DNA of 41,146 bases from a virus, in IMG/VR virus record IMGVR_UViG_3300020477_001244, positions 1 to 41,146 of that record. The stretch is one strand, 5' to 3'. This document shows positions 31,933-40,525 of this stretch, in pieces; within the stretch, counting starts at the first letter, position 1, and each line of letters opens with the position of its first letter. Below the pieces are notes generated by a model. It made no database searches, was not told the origin of the DNA, and saw only the letters and a program-made list of their open reading frames with translations. Position numbers and translations under genes: made by a program.

Positions 31933-32676
31933 TTAACCTCCCCACAAAGAATGTAACTTATCGACCTCTTTGCAAAGAAGATCGACGCCACCTGATGAAT
32001 TGTCTAATTTTACGTCAAAATTTGACCAATCAAAGTTCTCTTGGTCTAATGCACACTCGCTATCGTGGTCGTCGTCGTAAACCTCCCTTGTGAGCCTAAC
32101 AACCTTTCCACCTGCGTTATGTATTGCTTCCACTTCGTTTGGGAATCTTATATCAGCAATAATTGCTAAATTTGTCTTCTCTCGCTTTATTGTTTTCATT
32201 AGGTGGTCAACCCAAACGTTTGGCTTGATTGATCTGCAAACGTTGGTTCCAAAATACTGCATAAACTCACGGGCAGTTGCTGGGGTTCTTCTTAAGTTGC
32301 CAGTGTTGTTTCTCACTCGTAGGTTTGTCATGGTATTTTTTTGCTCGTCGGTTCCGTAGACCTGTTCTGGTTTTAAGTCGAAGAGATCAACACACAGAGC
32401 TTTAAGGGTATCCGCAAAGCTATACATTTTAACATAAGGCCATAGTTCCATTTCAGCAAAAGAAACGAACTCATTATCTTTTCTGGTGACATCTAGTAAT
32501 CCGTGCTCAACCCTTCTATCCGCAGTCCTTGTTGCAATTATCAACTCTCCCTTTTCACCTAAGAAGAAGTCCTCAATCATACCTCTTCTAGTTAATATTA
32601 GGCCATTTATGTAGTTGGCCATTGTGTTTTTACCAGACTGCTTTTTTCCCGATATACCCAAAATTTTACACATCAA
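31933..32676 (-). CDS. Deoxynucleoside monophosphate kinase
   Basis: 247 residues, the size of T4 gp1-type enzymes. P-loop GISGKKQSGKNT (8-19); YSFADTLKALC, typical of dNMP kinases after the lid; FMQYFGTNVCRSI, NVWVDHLMK, and IADIRFPNEVEAIHNAGGKVVRL, a hallmark of phage dNMP kinases. It phosphorylates dNMPs to dNDPs to feed phage DNA synthesis. Its last codons carry the ribosome-binding site for the nuclease gene, and its start overlaps the primase stop. Confidence 0.85.
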   Translation of the reverse strand: MMCKILGISGKKQSGKNTMANYINGLILTRRGMIEDFFLGEKGELIIATRTADRRVEHGLLDVTRKDNEFVSFAEMELWPYVKMYSFADTLKALCVDLFDLKPEQVYGTDEQKNTMTNLRVRNNTGNLRRTPATAREFMQYFGTNVCRSIKPNVWVDHLMKTIKREKTNLAIIADIRFPNEVEAIHNAGGKVVRLTREVYDDDHDSECALDQENFDWSNFDVKLDNSSGGVDLLCKEVDKLHSLWGG

Positions 32677-33695
32677 TATGTTCCTCTAACTTGTGGTAAT
32701 ATGGTATCCCTTATGCCCGAAGCGGTCATGTCCCCGATGTCTTTTCTTGTCATCTTGGGAAAATATAGCTTGAACATCCTACTAAACCTTCTTTGTATCT
32801 GAATTTTAGATTCTCTTCCAGCTTGGTCGTTGTCTGTTAATATAACAAGCTTTGTTACTCCGCTGGCGAGCACTTTTTCTGACTGTCTCGCGCTTAGATC
32901 TTTTCCGAAAATACTCACTGCATTTTCTACACCCGCCTCGTAAAGCTTCCAAACATCCCCTTGTCCTTCGGTTATAAAAAGACACGAAACGTCTTTGGCC
33001 TTGTTTATTGCTCTGTGGTAATTATATAAAAAATTGCTTTTGTTTATTCCTTTGGTGAATAAAAACTTAGGTGTCCTGTAGTCTTTCGTTGATCTCCCTA
33101 TGTAACCGACCACGCTAGACCCATTGTCACTATGAATGGGAATAATCGCCCTCTGATACATAGGAGAACCTTTGTCCAAACAATCACCCACCTCAAAGTA
33201 GAGTAAGGTTTGTTCGTTGAACCCTCTTGTTGTGAAATATTCGGAGGGGTGTAAAAGATTGTATCTTTCTTTGACCTCGTTGAATGAGTCGTTCTGTTTT
33301 TTCTTTGTACTTGAAAACAGGTTGACCATTTTAACAAAATCGCTAGGCTCTTCTTTCTTCTCCACATCTATTGTTTTGCTGTCTATGTTAAGTATTTTGC
33401 AAGCCCATCTTAGTGCCCCCTTGAAGCCAACGTCTTTGTTTTCCCGTTGAGATAGTACACCTCTGATTAGGCCAAAAATATCGCTCCCATGTTCGTTTTG
33501 GCAATCTCTAGTCCAGCATCTCCACACTTGCTTTTCTAGCGAAAGGGAAAACGCCCTTTTGTTGTCGCTCCCTTCATGTATGGGGCAGGTTGAAAAAACA
33601 TTATCTCCAACAATTTCATAATCCATCTCTAAGTTCGACAATACAAGCTCAATATCTTTAAACAGGAGCTTCTTGATCTTCTTCAAATCCATCAT
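32673..33695 (-). CDS. DnaG-type DNA primase
   Basis: 340 residues. An N-terminal zinc site is formed by C37-P-I-H40 with C60 and C65 (STCPIH ... RCWTRDCQ), as in CHC2 primases. The middle is the RNA-polymerase basic region (FTTRGFNEQTLLYFEVG, AIIPIHSDNGSSVVGYIGRS). The Toprim part has FITEGQGDVWKLYEAG (E) and LVILTDNDQAGRE (D-x-D). It is shorter than cellular DnaG and has no large helicase-binding domain, fitting a phage primase working with the DnaB helicase encoded just upstream. It overlaps that gene by 38 bases. Confidence 0.88.
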   Translation of the reverse strand: MMDLKKIKKLLFKDIELVLSNLEMDYEIVGDNVFSTCPIHEGSDNKRAFSLSLEKQVWRCWTRDCQNEHGSDIFGLIRGVLSQRENKDVGFKGALRWACKILNIDSKTIDVEKKEEPSDFVKMVNLFSSTKKKQNDSFNEVKERYNLLHPSEYFTTRGFNEQTLLYFEVGDCLDKGSPMYQRAIIPIHSDNGSSVVGYIGRSTKDYRTPKFLFTKGINKSNFLYNYHRAINKAKDVSCLFITEGQGDVWKLYEAGVENAVSIFGKDLSARQSEKVLASGVTKLVILTDNDQAGRESKIQIQRRFSRMFKLYFPKMTRKDIGDMTASGIRDTILPQVRGTY

Positions 33696-35130
33696 TTACT
33701 TCGTCTAAGCCTTTATCGTCAATAAGTCCTGTGTCGTCAACTGGTTGATTTTTGAATTCGTTTCTGGTTTTAAGCTCTGTTAGCTTTGCGTACTCACCAG
33801 CCATATTCATGTTTATGTAGTTGCCATCGTCTAGTCCGGGGCCATGTCTTGAAACAATTGGTACTAGCTTTCTGTTGCCTGCGTTTGGGCCGTCTTCCGC
33901 CAGCTCTTCAGGAGACTTTAGCTTAAAAATGGAAAATGATGTACATAACCATATCAATCTGTCTGACCCGCTAACCGCATCAGTGCTTTCTTTTGTTATA
34001 CCGTCCCGATTTAACTGAACAAATGAAAGGCACGGAAAGTCGTATTTTACACATAGGTTGTGAAGTGAAGTTATTTGAAACCCTAAAGCTTGATATTCTT
34101 GTATGTTGTTAGTTATGGTGTTTGATGACATCAGCTTTAGGTAGTCATATATTACCACGCACTCATTTGTCTTCCCATTTTCGTCCATCCTAACGTCTTG
34201 AATTATCCATCGCTTGATGATATTTAGGATTTGATCAAATGGTTTTCCAGCTACACTGACGTAGCTATAAGGTATCGACTCTATATGTTTTACGGACTCG
34301 TGTACTCTTGAATTTTTTTCATCGTCTTCTAAAAATTTCCCCGTGGCAATATCGTTTATGGGAACGCCACTGAGGTTTGCAAGAATTCTATTTAGGTGAT
34401 CTTCTTTTGACATTTCGGTATCTAATACTAGCACTGGGACACCCTTTGATGCCACATTTAAAGCTACATTATCTGCAAAAACACTTTTACCGACCTTGGG
34501 TCTAGCGGATACTAAATCTACACACTTACGGCGTAGCCCCCCGCCTATTGCGTGATCGAAACGTGGGAAGCCTGTTGGTATACCTATTATGTCGCACTTG
34601 TTTTCTTTGATGAATTCAATGTATTCATCAATGTCTTTACCGATTGCCTCTGGCCTCTCTCCACCATCATCCTCCCGAAGAAAGTCCATGACTGGATTCT
34701 CTAGCATGGAAATTATTTCGTCGGTGCTTTCTGCTCCCGTAACACTATCCATGTCCTTGTGTATTTTTTGCGTTAGGGACTTGATATTTCTGGCAAACTC
34801 AAGCTTCTTTATTTGTACGGCGAAGTTGAAAACGTTGTCTTCGTTGATTGGAAAATCAAACAGGGACTTTATATACTGTAGTTCTTGGCTATTATTTATT
34901 GAGCTGGAAAAGTTTAGACGGTCAGCGGCAGACAAAATAGACGGAAGGTCTACCGTTGAGTTATTATCTAAAACATCTTGAACACATTTATATAGTATTT
35001 GGTTGTTTGTGTGTCCAAAAGTATCACTATCAATTATGTCGGAAACATCAATGTACGCATCAATGCCGTACTGAAACAGACCGGACAAGACCGCTCTTTC
35101 TGCTCCAACGTCTGTTAGGATTTGATCCAT
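33658..35130 (-). CDS. dnaB: Replicative DnaB-family helicase
   Basis: 490 residues. The N-terminal domain (ERAVLSGLFQYG onward) is the DnaB hexamer collar; the RecA-like ATPase domain begins near residue 180. Walker A is ARPKVGKS (209-216), followed by VLDTEMSKEDHLNRILANLSG (motif H1a). VIYDYLKLM is Walker B and FVQLNRDG holds the arginine/Gln sensor region; SDRLIW is also typical. It unwinds the fork and recruits primase. Upstream is a small zinc-ribbon gene one base away. Confidence 0.9.
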   Translation of the reverse strand: MDQILTDVGAERAVLSGLFQYGIDAYIDVSDIIDSDTFGHTNNQILYKCVQDVLDNNSTVDLPSILSAADRLNFSSSINNSQELQYIKSLFDFPINEDNVFNFAVQIKKLEFARNIKSLTQKIHKDMDSVTGAESTDEIISMLENPVMDFLREDDGGERPEAIGKDIDEYIEFIKENKCDIIGIPTGFPRFDHAIGGGLRRKCVDLVSARPKVGKSVFADNVALNVASKGVPVLVLDTEMSKEDHLNRILANLSGVPINDIATGKFLEDDEKNSRVHESVKHIESIPYSYVSVAGKPFDQILNIIKRWIIQDVRMDENGKTNECVVIYDYLKLMSSNTITNNIQEYQALGFQITSLHNLCVKYDFPCLSFVQLNRDGITKESTDAVSGSDRLIWLCTSFSIFKLKSPEELAEDGPNAGNRKLVPIVSRHGPGLDDGNYINMNMAGEYAKLTELKTRNEFKNQPVDDTGLIDDKGLDEVNDGFEEDQEAPV

Positions 35131-35131
35131 G

Positions 35132-35494
35132 TTATCTTCCTGTGCACTTGTTGCATCTTAAAAACTCTCCACTAACTAAGCTTGCGTGGATCTTAAATTT
35201 CCCGCCACAAACATGGCAAACCTTTTCTACACTTTTGGGTGAGGGTCTGGATCTTGGGGTGAGTTCAACGTCTGGGGTGGATACATCAGAAAACTCCGAT
35301 CCGTCATCACTCCAAGTATTTTCCCCTGCCTTGACAGGCTTTTTTCTGGCGACATTAGTTGGTCTATTTACAGTAAACTCCTCACTTACAGAAGGTATTT
35401 GTTTTTGGGGCTCTGCTTCTGGTTCGGCAGAACCGCTTTTTTTCTTTTGTAGAAGTTTTTCTAGCTCTTCTATGCTTAAGTCTTCTGGGTTCAT
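35132..35494 (-). CDS. Small zinc-ribbon protein next to helicase (120 aa)
   Basis: The N-terminus is a short helix MNPEDLSIEELEKLLQKKK; then a long acidic, Ser/Pro-rich, probably disordered stretch. The C-terminus is a zinc ribbon: VCHVCGGKF and RCNKCTGR (C-x2-C ... C-x2-C) separated by about 18 residues. The layout (helix, linker, zinc ribbon) suits an adaptor that ties the helicase to another replication protein. No named family. It overlaps the next gene upstream by an ATGA junction. Confidence 0.6.
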   Translation of the reverse strand: MNPEDLSIEELEKLLQKKKSGSAEPEAEPQKQIPSVSEEFTVNRPTNVARKKPVKAGENTWSDDGSEFSDVSTPDVELTPRSRPSPKSVEKVCHVCGGKFKIHASLVSGEFLRCNKCTGR

Positions 35495-35967
35495 AGTCTT
35501 TTACCTTTCTCAAGTAGTATATCTCCCTTACGCTTAAGTTCATAAACTTTTCCTTCAAGGGATTGTAGTCTAGCCTCTGCAACCTGACGCATCTGATCGC
35601 ACTTAGCAGCGTATGAATTTTCAGCTATTATACTCTGGCGCTTGACTTCATGTTTAGTATACTGGTCAAAGTTTCCGAGATTGCGGGTAACCATTTTTTC
35701 TATCTGGTCTTCGCACCAATCGAGAACGACTTTATTTTTGTTTATTTCGTCTTGTATATAAGAGGCGTAGCCATATATGACGTAGGCGTGGTCGAACAGC
35801 TCGTCCCGTGTTAGAGAACTCATTGTGCTTCGTTTCATATCTGAAGAGTGTAGAAACTCTTCATGGAAGCTGACAAACCTTGTGTTAGAAAGATCAAGAT
35901 AATCATTGATCTGTTCGATATGCTTAGATAGTGTTTCAGCAGCCCCTAATAGCTCTTTTCCAGTCAT
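35491..35967 (-). CDS. Helical protein of recombination operon (158 aa)
   Basis: Almost wholly alpha-helical by pattern, with a coiled-coil-like C-terminus (MRQVAEARLQSLEGKVYELK). No cysteine cluster or enzyme motif. It lies between a PD-(D/E)XK nuclease gene and the helicase-linked zinc-ribbon gene, close to recA. A mediator like T4 UvsY would fit size, composition and context, but this is inference only. It overlaps the nuclease gene by 32 bases. Confidence 0.45.
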   Translation of the reverse strand: MTGKELLGAAETLSKHIEQINDYLDLSNTRFVSFHEEFLHSSDMKRSTMSSLTRDELFDHAYVIYGYASYIQDEINKNKVVLDWCEDQIEKMVTRNLGNFDQYTKHEVKRQSIIAENSYAAKCDQMRQVAEARLQSLEGKVYELKRKGDILLEKGKRL

Positions 35968-36358
35968 GTTCTGTTTCCGAATATTTGAGTACAGTTAATT
36001 CAATATTATTCATCTCACACCACGCAGCCTTGTCTTCGTCTCTAGCTTTCGCCCTGAGGAAGTCGGCTTTATTCTTGTGAAAGAAAGGTATGTGTTCGTA
36101 ATGTTGTTGTCCGTGTACTTCAAAGGCTCTTTTAATATTCGGTATAAAAAAATCCAAATACAGAACAGACCTTTTGTTTGGTGAAGTGCTTCCGGGTAGC
36201 TTTACTTCTTCGAGTATACTGTAGCTGCTGTAAATCTCTCGCAAGATCCTTCTCGCCGCTAAGTGATACTTTGATCTCTTTTTGGTGTCATTGTGGTACA
36301 CTTCATATTTGGTAAGATTCCAAACATACTCTCTACCATTGAAACCTATGGCCTTCAA
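35936..36358 (-). CDS. PD-(D/E)XK (Vsr/DUF559-like) endonuclease
   Basis: 140 residues. Motifs: LYLDFFIPNIKRAFEVHGQQ (D ... E-x-x-G/Q) followed by HYEHIPFF, then RAKARDEDKAAWCEMNNIEL and TVLKYSE. This is the pattern of DFYIP ... AIEVQGxQHYE nucleases found in phages, with Lys/Arg-rich helix and a final strand. Likely a structure- or site-specific nuclease for recombination intermediates, given its place directly after recA (ATGA overlap). A second nuclease of related type is at 3149-3913. Confidence 0.68.
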   Translation of the reverse strand: MKAIGFNGREYVWNLTKYEVYHNDTKKRSKYHLAARRILREIYSSYSILEEVKLPGSTSPNKRSVLYLDFFIPNIKRAFEVHGQQHYEHIPFFHKNKADFLRAKARDEDKAAWCEMNNIELTVLKYSETEHDWKRAIRGC

Positions 36359-37455
36359 AACAGCTCCTTCACTTCCTCGTAAATAAAGGAGACTATTGAT
36401 GGGTTTTCATCTAAAAATTCTGATAGGTTTTTGACACCTTGGAACTTAAAGAATCTCTCTATGTCCTCTGGTTTTTCCCCCACTTCGTTTTTCTTCAAAA
36501 CTTTTGCTATTACTGGGTTGTCTTTGTTGTCTACGGCGCATTGCACCGTATACCAAGCTCCAGCAGCTTTTATGAGTCTAAATTCACAGGCTATATGTAT
36601 GATTTCCTGAGTCTCGTCAATTCCAATGCCGTATCTGATCCAGCTTTCTGCTGTTGAGTTGGGTATTCCCCCAGCGTTTGAAGTTTTAATATTCCAATTG
36701 GCTATCTGACCCACATGAGGCCCAGTGTCCTTTGGAACCTGCCATCTTCCACGGTGTGTTATCACCATGTTTGTACCTGCTTGGTATTGTAGCATGTTTC
36801 CGCAGTCTGCCATTTTGAGTGGTGAATATCTACTGCCGCCTGTATTTGCTATATTATGCGTTATAAAAAGCAGTATAACTTTATTTTTTGTTACTGAGCC
36901 CCCAATCCTCTTCAGGAACATGGATAGCAACCTAGGTAGAGCATTTCTGACGCCTGTTCGTATCTCCCCGTCAAGCTCGTCTTTTGGCACCATGTTTGAC
37001 GTTGAGTCAACTATTATTAAACATGATGGGTCATTGTTGACGTAATATTCAATAATGTTTAAAAAATTCTCAGCGGATAGAACTTTGTCGTCAGTAGATT
37101 CCACAACGAGTATCTTATCTGGGTCTAACCCCTTGATACCGTTGAAGTTTTGTATTGCTAGTCTACCCTCTGTGTTTATGTAGATAACCTTTTTACCTAA
37201 CTTTTGACACTTTGCTGCAAAGTGAAGTGCTGTTGTTGTTTTTCCACTTTTTGGGTCTCCAGTCATAACAACGCAACTGCCCTCTCTTAACCCTCCACCC
37301 AAAGCTATATCTAAAGCTGGTGAGAGACCTATTACATCTAGGCTGTTGAGATTTTTTAGAACTTCGGAGCCACTCCTTACAACGTCTCCGTATGTGGAAA
37401 CTATAGCGTTGCTAACCACATCTTCTAAAAATCTATTTGTTTTCTTCTTTGCCAT
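36355..37455 (-). CDS. recA: RecA/UvsX-type recombinase
   Basis: 366 residues. Walker A GDPKSGKTT (66-74), Walker B CLIIVDSTSNMVP with MP-D-like region, and a strand exchange L1-like region near ELDGEIRTGVRNALP. L2-like LLFITHNIANTGGSRYSP also fits. The N-terminus is short and the C-terminal domain ends in an acidic/helical stretch (LSEFLDENPSIVSFIYEEVKELF). It forms filaments on single-stranded DNA and drives strand invasion in phage recombination. It overlaps the upstream small gene by 23 bases and may be read from the promoter at 37894-37921. Confidence 0.88.
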   Translation of the reverse strand: MAKKKTNRFLEDVVSNAIVSTYGDVVRSGSEVLKNLNSLDVIGLSPALDIALGGGLREGSCVVMTGDPKSGKTTTALHFAAKCQKLGKKVIYINTEGRLAIQNFNGIKGLDPDKILVVESTDDKVLSAENFLNIIEYYVNNDPSCLIIVDSTSNMVPKDELDGEIRTGVRNALPRLLSMFLKRIGGSVTKNKVILLFITHNIANTGGSRYSPLKMADCGNMLQYQAGTNMVITHRGRWQVPKDTGPHVGQIANWNIKTSNAGGIPNSTAESWIRYGIGIDETQEIIHIACEFRLIKAAGAWYTVQCAVDNKDNPVIAKVLKKNEVGEKPEDIERFFKFQGVKNLSEFLDENPSIVSFIYEEVKELF

Positions 37456-37885
37456 CTAGTCCTCTCAATCTTTGCATCTTAGATATTTTTCCAAAGCTTT
37501 TACCTGACCGAGACTTCGGATCTTCCTTTACTTCAATGATAGTCGATTGGCGATCTTCTTGCTCAATTATTTTTTGATATTTTCGTATTACCGAGTCGAT
37601 ATTTGGATACCGAAGGGAATACACACTCTTTAACTCTCTGGAGTTTATAGCTCTCACTATAGCTTTTGTGCTATATTTCTTGATAAGTCTGTTCGCAAGA
37701 ACGACCTGATGTTGATAGGTTTTTTTCCACTTGTCGGTGTTCCAAAACTTGTAGGCTTGAGTGCCCTCATTTTCTTTTTGAGCCATCCTTGTGCACATGA
37801 TCTCGGCAACATACTGAGCACATGTGCAATATTCACCAGTGGAAGGCGACTGATATTTACTATTTTCCGTTCTCTCTTTTGCCAT
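37433..37885 (-). CDS. Conserved-looking phage protein, unknown function (150 aa)
   Basis: Reads STGEYCTCAQYVAEIMCTRMAQKE near the N-terminus with three Cys, then AYKFWNTDKWKKTYQHQVVLANRLIKKY, and KAIVRAINSRELKSVYSLRYP, helical and basic. Looks like a DNA-associated helical protein, with no catalytic motif. It stands just upstream of recA in the same operon and directly downstream of a strong promoter-like sequence. Function unknown. Confidence 0.5.
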   Translation of the reverse strand: MAKERTENSKYQSPSTGEYCTCAQYVAEIMCTRMAQKENEGTQAYKFWNTDKWKKTYQHQVVLANRLIKKYSTKAIVRAINSRELKSVYSLRYPNIDSVIRKYQKIIEQEDRQSTIIEVKEDPKSRSGKSFGKISKMQRLRGLDGKEENK

Positions 37886-38297
37886 GGTTATATATTATAG
37901 CCTCCTCAAAACAATTTTCAACACTATCTTCTTCTTTTCTCTCTTCAATTATTTCTGGTGTTAGCCACATAGATTTGTGCATAACGCCGTCCTTCAATTT
38001 TCCAACTGTGTAGTAGTATCTTGTCGATCCCCCCATCTGCCCCATCAGGGATCTTATGAGATACACAGCTTCCGCCCCTCCGATGTCTACCTCTTCTTTG
38101 TGTGACTTAAACTGGATGCTAAGGTTGATGACGCTTAGCATCTTTTCTTCGCACATAGATTTTATTTCAAGCCATACGTCGTAGTCTTTGAACCATATTT
38201 GCTTTCCATCGGAAAGGGTAACTATTACCCAGATCGCAGATTTATCCTTTTTATACTCTTCAAGCCACTGCTCCCTTGAGGTTATATAATTATCCAT
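37860..38297 (-). CDS. Unknown phage protein (145 aa)
   Basis: Begins MDNYITSREQWLEEYKKDKS; has beta-strand-like AIWVIVTLSDGKQIWFKDY, then a helical IKSMCEEKMLSVINLSI. A strand-rich part STRYYYTVGKLKDGVMHKS follows. The C-terminus is acidic/basic mixed. Soluble and not membrane-bound. It overlaps the HTH gene upstream by 8 bases and contains the -10/-35 element for the next gene in its 3' end. No family recognised. Confidence 0.45.
   Translation of the reverse strand: MDNYITSREQWLEEYKKDKSAIWVIVTLSDGKQIWFKDYDVWLEIKSMCEEKMLSVINLSIQFKSHKEEVDIGGAEAVYLIRSLMGQMGGSTRYYYTVGKLKDGVMHKSMWLTPEIIEERKEEDSVENCFEEAIIYNHGKRENGK
37894..37921 (-). promoter_or_regulatory. Sigma-70-like promoter upstream of recA operon
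   Basis: Minus strand TTGAAA (37916-37921), 16-base spacer, TATAAT (37894-37899), a near-consensus promoter. A start about 7 bases downstream would be within a few bases of the ATG at 37885, giving a leaderless or near-leaderless mRNA; the GGAGG at 37901-37905 then lies upstream of the transcript, and it is 15 bases from the ATG in read-through mRNA. Confidence 0.5.
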
Positions 38298-38610
38298 CGC
38301 CCTTCCCGTCTCCTTTGATAGTTGTTACACACCGAGACACCCTAGATGATGTTCTCCTTGCTCTACTATCATCAGCGGCGGCAGACGCATTGCCAGTCAT
38401 TGTTACAATGCCATCTCTTCTAGCCATTTGAGATCCAGCAGAACCTAGGCGCGCTTCTTTCGGGTTTTCTTTTACAAATTTTTCAACCTGCTTTCTAATC
38501 GTTGCAATCGGCCTGTCTAGCTCTTTCGCTATTTCTTTTTCATCTAGATCCTTGTAATGTTCTTTAACGTAAAATACTTCTGCCTTCCCTAGTGGTCCTT
38601 TTTTAGTCAT
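38290..38610 (-). CDS. HTH-type DNA-binding protein (106 aa)
   Basis: The N-terminal 45 residues form a helix-turn-helix: EVFYVKEHYKDLDEKEIAKELDRPIATIRKQ, with the alternation of a Myb/SANT-like or sigma-like recognition helix. The rest is basic and low-complexity (SRARRTSSRVSR), likely disordered. It could be a transcription regulator or terminase-small-like DNA binder. It overlaps both neighbours. Function not known. Confidence 0.55.
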   Translation of the reverse strand: MTKKGPLGKAEVFYVKEHYKDLDEKEIAKELDRPIATIRKQVEKFVKENPKEARLGSAGSQMARRDGIVTMTGNASAAADDSRARRTSSRVSRCVTTIKGDGKGDG

Positions 38611-38947
38611 TTATAAAGCTCCTTTGTGCTCTTGTCATGTATAAAGAGTTTCTAGTTTTTAGAAACAACATATAATAGTCAAAGGTTTCTTTAGACACTT
38701 TGTTAAACTTTGTTTCTAAGTATTGCTCTCTGTGACCATAAGACCCACTTGGGTCAAACGGAACGTTTTGGTATGTTTTTATGTAGTAGGAAGTTATAGG
38801 ATCTTCATCTAAAATCGTTGTTTTGACCAACCTAGCGTAGCTATCTTCCCTTTTGCTTATCACTTCTTCGCCTGACCTGTCGAAGAGTGTTTGTTCAATC
38901 TTCTTATCTTCTTGTATTGAGTGCTGTTTAGGGTCTACGTATTTCAT
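38603..38947 (-). CDS. Unknown phage protein (114 aa)
   Basis: Soluble, polar, with no cysteine or membrane segment. The middle has TSYYIKTYQNVPFDPSGS and EQYLETKFNKVSKETFDYY, mixed helix and loops, ending in TRNSLYMTRAQRSFIND. No motif recognised. Genes on both sides overlap it by 4-8 bases, and it lies between an FmdB-like zinc ribbon and an HTH protein. Confidence 0.45.
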   Translation of the reverse strand: MKYVDPKQHSIQEDKKIEQTLFDRSGEEVISKREDSYARLVKTTILDEDPITSYYIKTYQNVPFDPSGSYGHREQYLETKFNKVSKETFDYYMLFLKTRNSLYMTRAQRSFIND

Positions 38948-39306
38948 TTTTGTCCTCTCATGATATAGTTTCTCTTTTGAGCCTCTGACATCCTATTTAT
39001 TTCAGATCTACTTGCTGTTGCATCTTTTCCATAGGGGTTTTGGGGTGCAATTCTTTCTTTGGCTTCTTTTGCTTTGGCCTCTATTTCTGACCTTTGGTAG
39101 CTTCCCATATTTTTCGTGTTTTTGTCGGCTAATTGACCAATCGTATTTGTGTGTTCTACAAAGCCGTACAGACCGCCATACAAAACTCTTTCGAGCTTAT
39201 GCTTACCGCAACTTGGGCACTTCTTCTTGGGCTCGTCTTTTATTGACTGTAGCACATTCTTTAATTCATGACCGCAGGCGCTACAAGCATAGTCATAATT
39301 AATCAT
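38944..39306 (-). CDS. FmdB-type zinc-ribbon protein (120 aa)
   Basis: The N-terminus YDYACSACGHELKNVLQS, then KKKCPSCGKHKLERVLYGG, is the FmdB/CxxC_CXXC_SSSS zinc ribbon: two C-x2-C knuckles about 20 residues apart and a YxYxC start. The C-terminal part is helical and charged (EIEAKAKEAKERIAPQ). Such proteins are common small regulators or factors in phages. It overlaps the end of phoH by 8 bases. Confidence 0.75.
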   Translation of the reverse strand: MINYDYACSACGHELKNVLQSIKDEPKKKCPSCGKHKLERVLYGGLYGFVEHTNTIGQLADKNTKNMGSYQRSEIEAKAKEAKERIAPQNPYGKDATASRSEINRMSEAQKRNYIMRGQK

Positions 39307-39982
39307 AGTAGTAATCCCCTTCTAAGGCTCCTAAAACCTTTCCGATGATGCCATTTCTTTGTATATCTTCATGCTCTAGCCTGCAAATCCCTATGCCGGA
39401 AATTTCATCAAGCCTGTCTATGCACTCAAGAAGACCACTGTTTCTTTTGATGTCGGTTTGTCTAATGTCGCCATTTATTAAGACTTTTGAGTTTTCTCCC
39501 ATTCTTGTTATGAACATCTTTATTTGGTCTAGTGTGCAGTTTTGTGCTTCGTCAAGTATCATGTATGCGTCGTTAAAGGTTGCGCCCCTCATTAGTTCTA
39601 GAGGTTCATATCTTATGTTGCCTAGATTGTAAAACTTCCCGTAGAAGTCTCTTCCAAGGAAGAATCTTAGGTTTTCTTCCATAGGCATAAGGTAAGGCTT
39701 TATTTTTTCGCCAACCTCTCCGGGCAGTGCGCCTATGTCTTGACCTGAAGAAACCAACGGTCTCGTAACAATTATCTGGTTAACTTTCTCATGAAATATA
39801 TGCTCAGCCGCTATCCCTGCTGCAATAAATGATTTTCCGCTTCCAGACGGCCCCGTGCAAAATATTACGTCATTTTCTATGATAGCCCTTATATAATCTT
39901 TTTGGTTTTCTGTTCTCGCCTGAAGCGATATTATTTTTCTGGGTTTATTTTTATTTGATGATCTTTTAGATCTTTTTGTCAT
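39299..39982 (-). CDS. phoH: PhoH-like ATPase
   Basis: 227 residues. A basic N-terminal tail (KRSKRSSNKNKPRK) precedes the ATPase: Walker A GPSGSGKS (44-51), IIVTRPLVSSGQDIGALPGE (typical PhoH strand and loop), Walker B AYMILDEAQNC, then ITRMGENSKVLINGDIRQTD, a sensor motif of the family. PhoH-like proteins are widespread in phages, especially marine ones, with RNA-helicase/ATPase-type activity proposed. AAGG before the ATG. It is separated from dut by 18 bases. Confidence 0.92.
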   Translation of the reverse strand: MTKRSKRSSNKNKPRKIISLQARTENQKDYIRAIIENDVIFCTGPSGSGKSFIAAGIAAEHIFHEKVNQIIVTRPLVSSGQDIGALPGEVGEKIKPYLMPMEENLRFFLGRDFYGKFYNLGNIRYEPLELMRGATFNDAYMILDEAQNCTLDQIKMFITRMGENSKVLINGDIRQTDIKRNSGLLECIDRLDEISGIGICRLEHEDIQRNGIIGKVLGALEGDYYYD

Positions 39983-40000
39983 TTTGGGAACCTTATAAAA

Positions 40001-40525
40001 TTATTTGCCGCTACTGCCAAAACCTCCGTCGCCCCTTTCTGAGTCGTCAAGGTTATCAACTTCATTTAGATTGAAAGTTGGGACTTCTTGTATAACCATT
40101 TGGGCAATCCTGTCCCCACGTTTGACATGGTAAAATTCCTCGCTTGAGTTGTGTAGGCACACTTTTATGTGACCCCTGTAGCCAGAGTCCACTACTCCAG
40201 CGTGTCTGTGGATACCTTTAACCCCCATAGAAGACCTATCCCAAATTAAACCGGCGTAGCCGCGTGGGATAGCCATGGAAATTCCTGTACCGATTAATAC
40301 TGTCGCCCCTTTGGGAATTGTTACATCTTCCGAAGAGTATAAGTCCCACCCAGCATCATCTGAGGTCGCTTTTGTTGGAAGCTCTGCTGACGGGAATAGT
40401 TTTTTTACCGCTATGTTCTGACTGACAACTTTGGTTTTTTTTTGCATTTTCAATAATTGCTTTCTTTTTTCATTTTGGTCATGAAGTGATTCGTCTCTTC
40501 CGTCGTAACTATATGTGTTATTCAT
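40001..40525 (-). CDS. dut: dUTP diphosphatase (trimeric dUTPase)
   Basis: 174 residues. Five dUTPase motifs are all present: 1 SDDAGWDLYS, 2 WDRSSMGVKG, 3 GVVDSGYRGHIKV, 4 KRGDRIAQMVI and 5 RGDGGFGSSGK. It hydrolyses dUTP to dUMP, keeping uracil out of phage DNA. The N-terminal 35 residues (before NIAVKKLFPSAEL) are an extra charged leader. An in-frame ATG at 40447 would remove most of it but has no good ribosome-binding site, so the longer form is kept. The ATG follows directly on the sulfotransferase stop. Confidence 0.93.
   Translation of the reverse strand: MNNTYSYDGRDESLHDQNEKRKQLLKMQKKTKVVSQNIAVKKLFPSAELPTKATSDDAGWDLYSSEDVTIPKGATVLIGTGISMAIPRGYAGLIWDRSSMGVKGIHRHAGVVDSGYRGHIKVCLHNSSEEFYHVKRGDRIAQMVIQEVPTFNLNEVDNLDDSERGDGGFGSSGK

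Noticed and set aside
34956-35537. Plus-strand open frame of 193 codons opposite the helicase/zinc-ribbon junction.
   Set aside because: It overlaps two well-supported minus-strand genes along its whole length, has no ribosome-binding site and low-complexity composition, so it is an antisense shadow.
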